From NCBI GenBank assembly GCA_944384155.1, contig CALWSG010000013.1:1-64000 (forward strand): a DNA stretch of 64,000 nt, read 5' to 3'. Positions 16,874 to 26,206 of this stretch are shown piece after piece (positions within the stretch are counted from its first letter, which is position 1; each line of letters opens with the position of its first letter). The stretch is from an uncultured Lachnospiraceae bacterium. Its GTDB lineage: Bacteria; Bacillota; Clostridia; Lachnospirales; Lachnospiraceae. A program made the translations under genes and the position numbers. The notes below the pieces were generated by a model, which saw nothing but the letters and a program-made list of their open reading frames with translations, had not been told where the DNA came from and ran no database searches.

Positions 16874-17812
16874 TTACAAAAGCCCCATTGATTTAAGTAC
16901 AAATATCCACCCTGTTAAGGTTACGGATGACAAAAGTGTTGTGAATACCACAAGGCTTGACGTGAGTACCTCATCATTATTCATAGCCTTTGCCATAATA
17001 TAACAGCTTGCAGTGGTTGGTGCTCCCAGCATTATAAGTGCCGCAACCATTTTATCGCCGCTAAAGCCCAGCCACGCCGCCACCGGAAGAAATATTGCCG
17101 GCTGTACTATCAGCTTTATTACCGAACCTATAACCGTAATCTTTACTTTTGCTATTGCTTTTCTTCCCTCAAAGCCTGCTCCTATTACAAGCAGTGCCAA
17201 AGGTGTTGCCAGCCTTGCAATGCTCTCCAATGTCTTGTCCACTATATCCGGAAAATCAATGTTTAAAAGAGAGACCGCAACACCTGCAAGTATGCTTAAT
17301 ATAATAGGATTTTTACATATGTTTATAAATGCATTTTTTATATTTTTACCATCACTATTATTTCCCTCAAAGGTCAAAACTATAACAGAAAAAATATTAT
17401 ATAATGGTACTGCCCCAATTATCATAAGGGGTGCCATTCCTGCATTTCCGTACATATTCTGTATAAAAGCCACTCCAAGCACTGCCGCGCTTCCTCTAAA
17501 AGAGCCCTGCACAAAAGCACCTACCTCTGTTTTATCCCTGACAAGCAGCTTTGCTCCTGCCCATATAGCTCCAAAGCATACTGTTGTAACTATTCCACAA
17601 TATGCCACATATTTTAAATCAAATACCTCCCTTATATTAGAAGTTGATATATCCATAAAAAGAAGTGCCGGAAGGGTAAGCTTATAATTTATATCATTTG
17701 CCACTGTGCAGAAGTTATCATTTACCTTTCCTCTAAGCTTTAATACATATCCCGCCACCATAACAAGAAATACGGGAACCGTTGCATTTAAACTGAAAAT
17801 AAAATTATCCAC
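16874..17812 (-). CDS. AEC-family transporter
   Basis: The 312-residue integral membrane protein has about ten hydrophobic segments in two five-helix halves. The opening (VPVFLVMVAGYVLKLRGKVND) and the inner GAPTTASCYIMAKAM match the auxin efflux carrier/malate permease family. Bacterial members move organic anions such as malate, but the substrate here is unknown. It lies 14 bp upstream of an S66 peptidase start on the same strand, so the two may share an mRNA with spmB. Confidence 0.87.
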   Translation of the reverse strand: MDNFIFSLNATVPVFLVMVAGYVLKLRGKVNDNFCTVANDINYKLTLPALLFMDISTSNIREVFDLKYVAYCGIVTTVCFGAIWAGAKLLVRDKTEVGAFVQGSFRGSAAVLGVAFIQNMYGNAGMAPLMIIGAVPLYNIFSVIVLTFEGNNSDGKNIKNAFINICKNPIILSILAGVAVSLLNIDFPDIVDKTLESIARLATPLALLVIGAGFEGRKAIAKVKITVIGSVIKLIVQPAIFLPVAAWLGFSGDKMVAALIMLGAPTTASCYIMAKAMNNDEVLTSSLVVFTTLLSSVTLTGWIFVLKSMGLL

Positions 17813-17826
17813 TGCTTTATCCTCTT

Positions 17827-18876
17827 TTATATATATTTCATATTTACAGTAACTGTATTTGAAACAGCACTTATCTCTGCCACACTGCCTGTAACAAGAG
17901 GCATCATAGGTGCCAAATGTCCGATATCTGCATCCATTATAACAGGTACATTATACCTGCCTGCAACCCCTATAACAGCATCATACTGATTTAATCCCAT
18001 TATTTCCTGTCCGTGACAGTATGGTCTTCCTATAATAAAGCCCTTTGTATATTTAAACCAGCCGCTGTTTTCAAGCTGCCACATTGCTCTTCTGATTGCC
18101 ATTACATTTAAATCGCATGATTCAAGAAACCATATTATACCGTCATTTTTATATTTTTCCACGAATTCCCTCACCTTGTCATATTTTGTCCCAACAAGAT
18201 TAGACAGACAGTCAAGACAGCCTCCAAGTAGCCTGCCTTCCATGTATATTTTCTGATTATCACCCTCTTCAAGCCTTTTATTTCCCATATATACTATAAT
18301 TTTAAAATCCTCTGTTGTATTATATGGTGCCAATGGATTTTCAGGACTTTTAAGGGATTCTCTTTCCCATTTATCATAATTTGATACTTTTGCCTTTTCT
18401 CCCGTAATTATTGAAAATGCATCTTCTATTGATTTATGCCACGGCTCCATGCCAAAAGCTGCGGCACACGGTGCATATACTGATGCAGTATCACAAATTG
18501 TTGTTAAAAGAAATGTTAAATTTGTATTATCAGAATATCCCATAAACCATTTAGGCTCTGAGCCTGTTATTTTTTCAAAATCCACATATTCAAGAATCTC
18601 ACACATCAGCTCTCCGCCTCCGCATGATATCAATGCCCTGTTCCCCGGACTACAGTAATATTCCGTAAACTCCCGTCCGCAGCTTTCAGGGTCGGTGCTT
18701 ATGCCTGTTCCGTCTGTTTTATAGCAGTTATAGCCAATATCTGTCCTATAGCCCATTTTATTAAATATATTTACTGCATTTCCAAAGGCAGTCTTATAAG
18801 GCTCTATACCGCACCCGAAGGATGGTGAAACAAAACCGATTACATCATTTGCTTTTATAAATACAGGGTATCTCAT
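17827..18876 (-). CDS. S66-family (MccF/LD-carboxypeptidase-like) serine peptidase
   Basis: The 349-residue cytoplasmic protein has the S66 layout: GFVSPS at the start, the SCGGGE oxyanion segment and the nucleophile S115 in GYSDNT. A glutamate follows in WFLES, and a late histidine in DIGHLAP completes the Ser-Glu-His triad. S66 enzymes cleave L,D-bonds in cytoplasmic muropeptides or inactivate microcin C-like compounds; sequence alone does not decide which. Confidence 0.87.
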   Translation of the reverse strand: MRYPVFIKANDVIGFVSPSFGCGIEPYKTAFGNAVNIFNKMGYRTDIGYNCYKTDGTGISTDPESCGREFTEYYCSPGNRALISCGGGELMCEILEYVDFEKITGSEPKWFMGYSDNTNLTFLLTTICDTASVYAPCAAAFGMEPWHKSIEDAFSIITGEKAKVSNYDKWERESLKSPENPLAPYNTTEDFKIIVYMGNKRLEEGDNQKIYMEGRLLGGCLDCLSNLVGTKYDKVREFVEKYKNDGIIWFLESCDLNVMAIRRAMWQLENSGWFKYTKGFIIGRPYCHGQEIMGLNQYDAVIGVAGRYNVPVIMDADIGHLAPMMPLVTGSVAEISAVSNTVTVNMKYI

Positions 18877-18930
18877 TTTCTTCCTCTTTCTTTTCTAAAA
18901 TATTTTGTCTTTTAGTATAACTCAATTTTC

Positions 18931-19458
18931 TCAGCACATCAACCCTGCCAATATAACACTTGCCGTTATCCCTGCCACGCTTGATATTATTCCTCCCGCC
19001 AGTGTCCACCTTGTTTTTGTCACCTTTGTTGCCATAAAATATACGCTCATACAGTAAAGCACCGTTTCAGTACAGCTCATCATAATAGATGCCGCAAGTC
19101 CTAAAAACGAATCAGTACCATATTCCTTAAATATATCAAACACCAGTCCGTTTGCCGCCGATGCGGAAAACATTTTAATCACGGCAACAGGTATAAGTTC
19201 TATGGGAAACCCTATAAATTTAACAATATCCGACAGCTTATCACAGATAAAATCAAGAAGCCCGGAGGTTCTTAACACTCCCACACTGACTATAAGACCT
19301 ATAAGAGTAGGTGCAAGCCGCCCCACTGTTTTCAGCCCGTCCCATGCTCCCTTTATAAACTCATCAAATATATTTACCCTCATAAGCATTCCGAAGCCCA
19401 CTATGTAAACTACCATTACAGGTACTATTGACTGAGATAAAAATGTTATAAACTCCAT
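18931..19458 (-). CDS. spmB: Spore maturation protein B (SpmB)
   Basis: The 175-residue membrane protein belongs to the nucleoside-recognition/Gate family: GAWDGLKTVGRLAPTLIGLIV, then the FSASAANGLVFD and MMSCTETVLYCMSVYF segments typical of SpmB. In Bacillus and Clostridium SpmA and SpmB act together in spore core dehydration. Here spmA is not adjacent and not elsewhere in the window. ATG at 19458 is preferred because AGGTG lies 5 nt upstream. A GTG two codons earlier overlaps that site. Confidence 0.88.
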   Translation of the reverse strand: MEFITFLSQSIVPVMVVYIVGFGMLMRVNIFDEFIKGAWDGLKTVGRLAPTLIGLIVSVGVLRTSGLLDFICDKLSDIVKFIGFPIELIPVAVIKMFSASAANGLVFDIFKEYGTDSFLGLAASIMMSCTETVLYCMSVYFMATKVTKTRWTLAGGIISSVAGITASVILAGLMC

Positions 19459-19519
19459 CTGCACACCTGACTGCTATTTATAAATACCCTATGCCTTATT
19501 TAATTATTTTATTCCCATT

Positions 19520-19550
19520 TTGTGCTAAACTAAAAATAATGTGGTATACT
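19520..19550 (+). promoter_or_regulatory. Probable promoter of the D-lactate dehydrogenase gene
   Basis: TATACT (19545-19550) is a good -10 box. TTGTGC (19520-19525) is the best -35 candidate but at 19-bp spacing, so the -35 assignment is uncertain. AAGGAAAGG precedes the gene start further down. Confidence 0.4.
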
Positions 19551-19593
19551 AAAAATAAAAAATATACCTTTTAAGGAAAGGACTTGATTAACA

Positions 19594-20574
19594 ATGAAAA
19601 TAGCATTTTTTTCCACTAAACCATATGATAAAATCTGGTTTGAACCATTATCAAAGGAATACGGCTTCGACATTAAATTTCTCGAGGCAAAGCTGGATAC
19701 AGACACTGTATTTCTTGCCAATAGTGCCGATATGATATGTGCCTTTGTAAATGACATACTGACAGGAGATGTTATACGTTCTTTAAGTGATATGAATATA
19801 AAGGCTATTCTTATGCGGTGTGCAGGATATAATAACGTGGATTTGGAGACCGCAAAAAGTGTAAATATTCCTGTTCTCAGAGTTCCGGGATATTCTCCCG
19901 AAGCTGTTGCCGAGTTTGCCATGGGACTTTGTCTCGCAGTAAACCGCCACATACACAGAGCATACATTAGGACACGGGATTTTAACATGAATATAAACGG
20001 TCTTATGGGACGTGATTTATATACAAAAACAGCAGGAATTATAGGTACCGGCCGCATAGGTCAGGCAATGATACGAATCTGCAAGGGCTTTGGCATGAGA
20101 GTTCTTGCATATGACCTCTTCCCAAACAAAGAGCTTGATGTTGAATATGTAGACCTTGATACTTTATTTTCAAAGTCAGATCTTATTTCCCTTCACTGCC
20201 CTCTCACACCTGAAACCCACTATATTATAGATGAGCATGCACTTTCTCTAATGCCTGGCGGTGTATTTATTGTCAATACCTCAAGAGGCCCCCTCATAAA
20301 GACTGATGCACTTATTGATGCCCTTACGGTTCCCGGCAAAATCGGGGGTGTAGGTCTTGATGTATATGAGGAGGAGGGGGATTTATTTTATGAAGACCGC
20401 TCTAATGAAATAATGGAAGATGAAAGGCTGGCAAGGTTAATAACCTTTCCTAATGTTATAATGACATCACATCAGGGCTATTTCACCAGAGAGGCTATGC
20501 AGTCCATTGCCATAGAAACCATGGAAAATGCCTATGCCCTAAAAAATGGTATGCCTTTAAAGAATCAGGTTTAA
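19594..20574 (+). CDS. ldhA: D-2-hydroxyacid dehydrogenase, D-lactate dehydrogenase type
   Basis: The 326-residue enzyme reduces pyruvate (or a similar 2-oxoacid) to the D-hydroxyacid with NADH. The NAD fold is marked by GIIGTGRIGQAMI. The catalytic trio is R in NTSRGPLI, E in VYEEEGD and H in TSHQGYFT, the last pattern being typical of D-lactate dehydrogenase. NNVDLETAK and YSPEAVAEFAMGL also match that branch. It is monocistronic. Lactate as fermentation product is inferred from family. Confidence 0.9.
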   Translation: MKIAFFSTKPYDKIWFEPLSKEYGFDIKFLEAKLDTDTVFLANSADMICAFVNDILTGDVIRSLSDMNIKAILMRCAGYNNVDLETAKSVNIPVLRVPGYSPEAVAEFAMGLCLAVNRHIHRAYIRTRDFNMNINGLMGRDLYTKTAGIIGTGRIGQAMIRICKGFGMRVLAYDLFPNKELDVEYVDLDTLFSKSDLISLHCPLTPETHYIIDEHALSLMPGGVFIVNTSRGPLIKTDALIDALTVPGKIGGVGLDVYEEEGDLFYEDRSNEIMEDERLARLITFPNVIMTSHQGYFTREAMQSIAIETMENAYALKNGMPLKNQV

Positions 20575-20661
20575 TTATATTAACCCAATTTCCATAGAGA
20601 TAATTTTATCTTATTCGACAAAACCTTGATAAAAATATTGATTTTTTGTATTTACCTCCAT

Positions 20662-20739
20662 TGATTTTGGCAAAATTTCTGTTATTATTTATATTTAAGA
20701 GATTATTTATACCCTGCCTATACATCTGCCGGGTATAAA
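20662..20739 (+). promoter_or_regulatory. Promoter and operator-like inverted repeat before the MerR-like gene
   Basis: TTGATT (20662-20667) and TATTAT (20684-20689) are 16 bp apart. Downstream, TTTATACCC (20706-20714) and GGGTATAAA (20731-20739) form a perfect 9-bp inverted repeat with a 16-base spacer. It could be a binding site for the MerR-type product or an mRNA leader hairpin. Confidence 0.45.
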
Positions 20740-20790
20740 TTGAGTATAAATACATTTTCAGGTTAATGAAAGGTAAGGTAGGTTATTAAT

Positions 20791-21375
20791 ATGGAAAAAC
20801 GTTACATAATATCGGAGGCTGCCAAGCTTGTAGACGTAGAAGCTCACGTTCTTAGATACTGGGAGGACGAGCTTGAAATAGAAATCCCCAGAAATGAAAT
20901 GGGACACCGCTACTACACTGACAAGCTTATCGCTCTCTTTAAGGAAATAAAAGACTTAAAGGAACAGGGATTTCTCTTAAAGGCAATAAAAATGCTGCTG
21001 CCTGAATTATCTGAAGGAAAATCAATTACTCCATCAGATGTTAAAAACGTAACTGATATTGCTGTGCATGTTTCTAATGATTTGCAGGAGGAGCAGTCCT
21101 CATCCAATAATAAAATGGAGCAGTTTCAAATGATTTTGGGAAATATTGTTGCCAAGGCACTGGAGGATAACAACGCCTCCCTTGGGCAGACTGTATCCTC
21201 CCAGGTTTCGGAATCTGTTATAAAGCAGATGGATTATCTTTTAAGGCTTAAGGAGGAGCATGAGGAGGAGCGTTTTAAAAAGCTTGACGAAACAATAAGA
21301 AATTATCAGAAAGCAAAAAAAGAGGCTGCTGTTTCCTCCGAGAAAAAAAAGCATCGGTTTTTCGGTAAAAAATAA
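20791..21375 (+). CDS. MerR/RacA-like DNA-binding protein with coiled coil
   Basis: The 194-residue protein has a MerR-type winged helix at residues 1-70 (YIISEAAKLVDVEAHVLRYWE...HRYYTD). There is then a polar linker and a helical region (about 105-185) rich in E, K and Q, ending in a basic tail. MerR regulators normally have a short dimer coil and an effector domain. This layout, wing plus long coil without effector domain, is like RacA, which anchors chromosomes at the cell pole. Regulator and chromosome-anchor roles both remain possible. No cysteines suggest metal sensing. Confidence 0.75.
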   Translation: MEKRYIISEAAKLVDVEAHVLRYWEDELEIEIPRNEMGHRYYTDKLIALFKEIKDLKEQGFLLKAIKMLLPELSEGKSITPSDVKNVTDIAVHVSNDLQEEQSSSNNKMEQFQMILGNIVAKALEDNNASLGQTVSSQVSESVIKQMDYLLRLKEEHEEERFKKLDETIRNYQKAKKEAAVSSEKKKHRFFGKK

Positions 21376-21438
21376 ACAGCATCTTTCCATGCTGTTTACT
21401 ATAAAATGAAAGGAGGAAGGGGCGACCCATCCTCCTTT
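21374..21438. terminator. Two hairpins between convergent MerR-like and ferredoxin genes
   Basis: AAACAGCAT/ATGCTGTTT (21374-21382 with 21389-21397) starts at the MerR-like stop codon. AAAGGAGGA/TCCTCCTTT (21409-21417 with 21430-21438) is extended by GGG/CCC around a GCGA loop. On the minus strand the second hairpin is followed by CATTTTATAG, so it probably ends the ferredoxin transcript; the first serves the MerR-like gene. Confidence 0.6.
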
Positions 21439-21463
21439 ATTAATTCATGTATATGTCTGTAAA

Positions 21464-21634
21464 TTAATTAGACTTTGGTGCACCTACAGGGCATGTTGCC
21501 TCACAGGAACCGCAGTCAATGCATGTATCTGCATCAATAACATACTTGTCCTCACCTGCTGAAATAGCACTTACAGGACAGCCTGCCTCACAGGCACCAC
21601 ACATAATACATTCATCTGAAATCTGATATGCCAT
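21464..21634 (-). CDS. 2x[4Fe-4S] ferredoxin
   Basis: This 56-residue clostridial-type ferredoxin carries low-potential electrons in fermentation. Two CxxCxxCxxxCP motifs bind the two clusters (C9, C12, C15, C19 and C38, C41, C44, C48), with pseudo-twofold symmetry ECIMCGACEAGCP and TCIDCGSCEATCP. The start follows GGAGGAAATT. It is single, with no redox enzyme next to it apart from the aconitase-family gene 95 bp upstream, whose product needs an iron-sulfur cluster of its own. Confidence 0.96.
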   Translation of the reverse strand: MAYQISDECIMCGACEAGCPVSAISAGEDKYVIDADTCIDCGSCEATCPVGAPKSN

Positions 21635-21728
21635 TAGAATTTCCTCCTTTATATATTTGAATTATTTTTGATGATATACATATCATAATATATTTTATTC
21701 ATTTTAACAAGTAGTAAAATTTCTCAAT

Positions 21729-24020
21729 TTACTGCTTTTTGTTGTAATTAATGAGACAGCCTTTAAGAATTATATCTCTCTCATCATCTGTAAGCTCACC
21801 TAACTTAAGGGTAAACTCCTTTAATTCCTGTCCTTTAACAACATACGCCTTAATATCTGTAAGCTTATTTCTTACGGCATCTGCAATATCAGGAATAAAG
21901 ATATAATCCCCCTTTGTAAACGGAAGCTCGTCCTCCTCATATATAAACGGAAGCATACCCCAGTTAATAAGATTAGAGCGGTATCTCTTTGTAGCATATT
22001 CCTTTGCAATATTTGCCCATCCGCCAAGAACCTTCTGACATGATGCAGCCTGCTCTCTTGCCGAACCGTCACCCGGCTTTACTGCATATATTGTAGAGCC
22101 TATTCCAAACTGATTATGATGCAGCTCCGTAAACTTAGACTTAATTACCTTCATTGCCTCTCCCAGCTCAGGAAGCTCACTGCAAGGACATTCATCCTTA
22201 AGCCTTGCATTCTCTGCTCTCTGTATTTCCTTTGCAAGTCCCACATATTCAGGATCTTTTCTTGAAAGTGTGAACTCTGCCAGTCCAAGAGGATTAGAAC
22301 GGTATGATGAAGTTTCACCTGATGGTATAAGCTCATCTGTTGTTGTAACAGGGTCATGTATCTCAGATACAACCTTAAGCACCAAATTGTCCGTAAGAGC
22401 TGACATCTTTGGCCAGTCCTTAATATTTGGCCCGAACTTAATCTCCACATTCGGGTCAGCCACACCCTTTGAGTCAAATACACGGTTAGCATAAATGCTG
22501 CTGTCAAAGTGATATTTTGGTGATGTATATTCTACATCTATATCAGTAGCTGCTGTCAGAAATCCTTTATTTGCTGCTGTGGCGGCAATAGAACGTGCAT
22601 CCATAAGTGCAACGGAAGCAATCTGACCGTTCTGAAGCTTAGAACCCTCTCTGTTAGGGAAGTTTCTTGTAGAGTGGCGTATACTGAAAGCATTATTTGA
22701 AGGTGTATCCCCTGCACCAAAGCAAGGGCCGCAGAATGCTGTTTTAACAATAGCTCCCGTTGCTATAAGATCTGCCAGCTTTCCATTCCTTGCAAGCTCC
22801 ATGTAAATAGGTGTACTTGCAGGATATACGCTTAATGTAAACTCGTCTGAGCCTATGCTCTTACCCTTAAGTATATCTGCTGCATCACAAATATTTTCAA
22901 ATCCTCCTCCTGCACAGCCTGCAATAATTCCCTGCTCTACATATAATTTTCCGTCTATTATCTTATCCGTAAGCTTAAAGTCTACCTTTCCGTCAAGGCT
23001 TACAAGCGCCTTCTTCTCCACGTCATGGAGAATATCTGTAAGGTTGGCATTTAACTCCTCTATTGTATATGTGTTGCTTGGATGGAACGGCATTGCTATC
23101 ATCGGCTTAATACTGCTTAAATCTACGTATACCATGCCGTCATAGTATGCAACATCTCCCGGATTTAATTCTTTATAATCCTCTGACCTTCCATGAATGT
23201 CATAAAATTCTTTAATCTTATCATCTGTTCTCCATATTGATGACAGACAGGTAGTTTCCGTTGTCATTACATCGACGCCTATACGGAAATCTGCACTTAA
23301 ATTAGACACTCCCGGTCCGACAAACTCCATAACCTTATTCTTTACGTAGCCGTTTCCAAATACAGCTCCTATTATTGCAAGGGCAACGTCCTGAGGACCT
23401 ACTCCCTTTGCAGGTTCTCCTGTCATGTAAATTCCCACTACTCCCGGCATATTAATGTCATATGTCTGCTCTAAAAGCTGTTTTACAAGCTCAGGTCCTC
23501 CCTCTCCCATTGCCATGGTTCCAAGAGCACCATATCTTGTGTGGGAATCGGAGCCTAATATCATTTTTCCCCCTCCTGCAAGCATTTCTCTTGCAAACTG
23601 GTGGATAACTGCCTGATGAGGCGGAACATACACTCCTCCGTACCTTTTGGCACATGTAAGACCAAACATATGGTCATCTTCATTTATTGTTCCCCCAACG
23701 GCACACAAACTATTGTGACAGTTTGTAAGTACATATGGAATTGGAAATTTCTCAAGCCCTGAAGCTCTTGCCGTCTGAATAATTCCCACAAAGGTTATAT
23801 CATGTGAAGTAAGCTTATCAAACTTAATCATAAGCTTTTCCATATTTCCTGATGTATTATGACTTTCCAATATACTGTAAGCCATAGTATTTCTGGCTGC
23901 CTCTTCCTTAGAAATGGTTTTTCCTGTCTTTGCCTTAATTATGCTGTCAGTATCCTGATTACATTCCACTACCTCGGTTCCGTTTAAAAGAAATGCACCG
24001 CCTTCGCTTAATTTAATCAT
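21729..24020 (-). CDS. Aconitase-family hydratase
   Basis: The 763-residue enzyme is a single-chain aconitase-superfamily hydratase, probably citrate/isocitrate interconversion. [12 protein letters not shown] lies at 156-167. The cluster cysteines are C369 (AGCAGGG) and C430/C433 (CGPC). The usual GSCTN around the first cysteine is replaced by AGCAGG, so it is a divergent branch and another 2-hydroxyacid substrate is possible. A C-terminal swivel domain follows (about 590-760). A strong promoter (24073-24101) precedes it, so it is probably transcribed independently of glgB. Confidence 0.85.
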   Translation of the reverse strand: MIKLSEGGAFLLNGTEVVECNQDTDSIIKAKTGKTISKEEAARNTMAYSILESHNTSGNMEKLMIKFDKLTSHDITFVGIIQTARASGLEKFPIPYVLTNCHNSLCAVGGTINEDDHMFGLTCAKRYGGVYVPPHQAVIHQFAREMLAGGGKMILGSDSHTRYGALGTMAMGEGGPELVKQLLEQTYDINMPGVVGIYMTGEPAKGVGPQDVALAIIGAVFGNGYVKNKVMEFVGPGVSNLSADFRIGVDVMTTETTCLSSIWRTDDKIKEFYDIHGRSEDYKELNPGDVAYYDGMVYVDLSSIKPMIAMPFHPSNTYTIEELNANLTDILHDVEKKALVSLDGKVDFKLTDKIIDGKLYVEQGIIAGCAGGGFENICDAADILKGKSIGSDEFTLSVYPASTPIYMELARNGKLADLIATGAIVKTAFCGPCFGAGDTPSNNAFSIRHSTRNFPNREGSKLQNGQIASVALMDARSIAATAANKGFLTAATDIDVEYTSPKYHFDSSIYANRVFDSKGVADPNVEIKFGPNIKDWPKMSALTDNLVLKVVSEIHDPVTTTDELIPSGETSSYRSNPLGLAEFTLSRKDPEYVGLAKEIQRAENARLKDECPCSELPELGEAMKVIKSKFTELHHNQFGIGSTIYAVKPGDGSAREQAASCQKVLGGWANIAKEYATKRYRSNLINWGMLPFIYEEDELPFTKGDYIFIPDIADAVRNKLTDIKAYVVKGQELKEFTLKLGELTDDERDIILKGCLINYNKKQ

Positions 24021-24072
24021 TTTTGTCCTCCATTCTCAGCGATATATTGCTTAATTTATTAACATACGATTG

Positions 24073-24101
24073 ATTATACATATTTTATTATAAATATGCA
24101 A
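24073..24101 (-). promoter_or_regulatory. Sigma-A-type promoter of the aconitase-family gene
   Basis: On the minus strand TTGCAT (24096-24101) and TATAAT (24073-24078) are 17 bp apart, 53 bp before the start codon. Confidence 0.8.
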
Positions 24102-24133
24102 CCGGGTTTTTTCCCTTGGTAAATGGTACTTTC

Positions 24134-26062
24134 TTAAAATGCAATAATAAGTGCCTCATATGGCTTAAGAGGTATATTTAGCCTGTAAGGAAGCCCGTCA
24201 CACTCACTTTTGACAGCCTTGTACTTAACAGGTATATTTTTCTTTTTCCCGGTCCTTCTTTTAATATAATCCTCCATTGTATCCTTTTCTGTTGTTACAC
24301 TGTAGCTTGACAGTATCTGCTTATACATTCCTGCCTTAGGCACTCCCACACAATAATCCTTTCTTTCTATAGGGGTAAAATTACATATAAACAGCAACGC
24401 TCCTTTATAGTCAAAAGGATTTTTCCTTATGAAGCTAAATATACTTCTGTCTGCATCATTGGCATTAACCCACTGGAAATTTCTGCTGTCTGTGTCATAA
24501 GCATAAAGTACCGGATACCTTCTGTATATTTTAAGAAGACTCTTAACATATTCCTGCATTTCAAGATGGAGCGGCTCTTTTAACAAAAACCAGTCTATTT
24601 CCTTTGCTTCACTCCATTCATGAAGCATTGCAAACTCCTGCCCCATAAACAACAGCTTTTTGCCCGGGTGTCCCAGCATAAATGTATATGCCCCCTTAAG
24701 GTTTGCAAATTTATCCACAAAATATCCGGGCATTTTATTTAACATAGAGCATTTCAGGTGCACCACCTCATCATGGGATAACACCAGTATATAATTCTCA
24801 CTGTTTGCATATGTAAGACTAAAGGTTGCTTTGTTATGATTCCCTTTTTTAAACAGAGGGTCTGTTTTCATGTAATCTATAAAATCATTCATCCACCCCA
24901 TATTCCACTTAAACATAAATCCAAGACTTCCCTTTTCCACATCTCCCGTAACCATTGGAAAAGCAGTGGACTCCTCGGCAATTAAATATGCCCTTTTTAT
25001 CCTTTTTGACATAATGCTGTTTAGATGCTTTAAAAACTCTATAGCCTCAAGGTTTTTGTTTTCTCCATATTTATTTGGTACCCAGTTTCCTTCAGTCTTT
25101 CCGTAATCAAGATAGAGCATGGATGCAACCGCATCTACCCTTAAGGCATCTATATGATACTTGTCCACCCAAAATAATGCATTTGCTATCAGAAAATTCT
25201 TAACCTCGTTTTTCTCGTAATTAAATATTTTTGTTCCCCAGTCTGCGTGCTCCCCCTTCCTTGGGTCAGGGTATTCATACACACATGTTCCGTCAAATTC
25301 TGCCAGTCCGCAGGCATCCTTTGGAAAATGTGCAGGCACCCAGTCAAGTATTACGCCAATATTGTTTTTATGCATCTCGTTTACAAAATACATAAATTCA
25401 TAGGGTCCGCCGTATCTTGATGTAGGTGCATAATATCCTGTCACCTGATAGCCCCATGATGCATCAAAAGGATGCTCCAAAATCCCCATAAGCTCTATGT
25501 GTGTATAGCCCATTTCCTTTATATACGGTATAAGCATACGTGCAATGGTTTTATAGTCAAGAAATCCGTCCCGGTTTCTTCCGTAATCCTTTTTCCATGA
25601 GCCTAAGTGAAGCTCATAAATAGCCATAGGCTTCTTTAAAGGATTTTCCATCTCCTGCTTGTCAAGCCATTTTTTATCTGTCCACTTAAAATTATCTATA
25701 TCAGCTATCTTTGATGCAGTTCCCGGTCTCAGCTCACTGTGGAATCCATAAGGGTCTGCCTTATAAAGAACATTTCCGGATTTTGTCTTTATGGCATACT
25801 TATACATATCCCACATTTTTGCCTCCGGCACAAATGCCTCCCATATGCCCGATGTTTCCAGCATATTCATTTGATTTTCCGATAAATCCCAATCATTAAA
25901 CTCTCCAACCACGCTCACCTCTGCTGCATTTGGTGCCCATACAGCAAAATACACACCTTTTACACCGTCGATTTCCATAAAATGAGCACCCATTTTATTA
26001 TAAATCTCATAGTGATTTCCTTCACCGAACACATATCTGTCCGCTTCTGTTATAATATTCAT
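24134..26062 (-). CDS. glgB: 1,4-alpha-glucan branching enzyme
   Basis: The 642-residue GH13 enzyme makes alpha-1,6 branches in glycogen. An N-terminal CBM48-type domain (about 25-105, VWAPNAAEVSVVGEFNDW) precedes the catalytic barrel. Catalytic residues are D310 (ALRVDAVASM), E363 (IAEEST) and D431 (LSHDEVVH). The C-terminal beta domain is complete. No other glycogen gene is adjacent. GGAAGGGTGTGG lies before the start. Its promoter -10 sits in the loop of a palindrome at 26098-26125. Confidence 0.96.
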   Translation of the reverse strand: MNIITEADRYVFGEGNHYEIYNKMGAHFMEIDGVKGVYFAVWAPNAAEVSVVGEFNDWDLSENQMNMLETSGIWEAFVPEAKMWDMYKYAIKTKSGNVLYKADPYGFHSELRPGTASKIADIDNFKWTDKKWLDKQEMENPLKKPMAIYELHLGSWKKDYGRNRDGFLDYKTIARMLIPYIKEMGYTHIELMGILEHPFDASWGYQVTGYYAPTSRYGGPYEFMYFVNEMHKNNIGVILDWVPAHFPKDACGLAEFDGTCVYEYPDPRKGEHADWGTKIFNYEKNEVKNFLIANALFWVDKYHIDALRVDAVASMLYLDYGKTEGNWVPNKYGENKNLEAIEFLKHLNSIMSKRIKRAYLIAEESTAFPMVTGDVEKGSLGFMFKWNMGWMNDFIDYMKTDPLFKKGNHNKATFSLTYANSENYILVLSHDEVVHLKCSMLNKMPGYFVDKFANLKGAYTFMLGHPGKKLLFMGQEFAMLHEWSEAKEIDWFLLKEPLHLEMQEYVKSLLKIYRRYPVLYAYDTDSRNFQWVNANDADRSIFSFIRKNPFDYKGALLFICNFTPIERKDYCVGVPKAGMYKQILSSYSVTTEKDTMEDYIKRRTGKKKNIPVKYKAVKSECDGLPYRLNIPLKPYEALIIAF

Positions 26063-26089
26063 TTTTCCACACCCTTCCTAAATGTAACA

Positions 26090-26131
26090 AAAAAATAAGT
26101 CTTATGGTGATTATACCATAAGACCTGTCTT
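26090..26131. promoter_or_regulatory. Palindrome overlapping the glgB -10 box; possible operator or terminator
   Basis: GTCTTATGGT (26099-26108) is perfectly inverse to ACCATAAGAC (26115-26124). Minus-strand TATAAT (26110-26115) lies in the centre, with TGGAAA 17 bp upstream as -35. The same hairpin is followed by T-rich DNA on both sides (TTATTTTTTT on the minus strand). It can be read as the terminator of fliS, the operator of glgB, or both. Confidence 0.6.
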
Positions 26132-26206
26132 TTTTCCACATTGTGAATTACATAATCCCTAAATTTTTAACGAATATAGGATTATTTTTTAGAACCGGCT
26201 ACAAGC

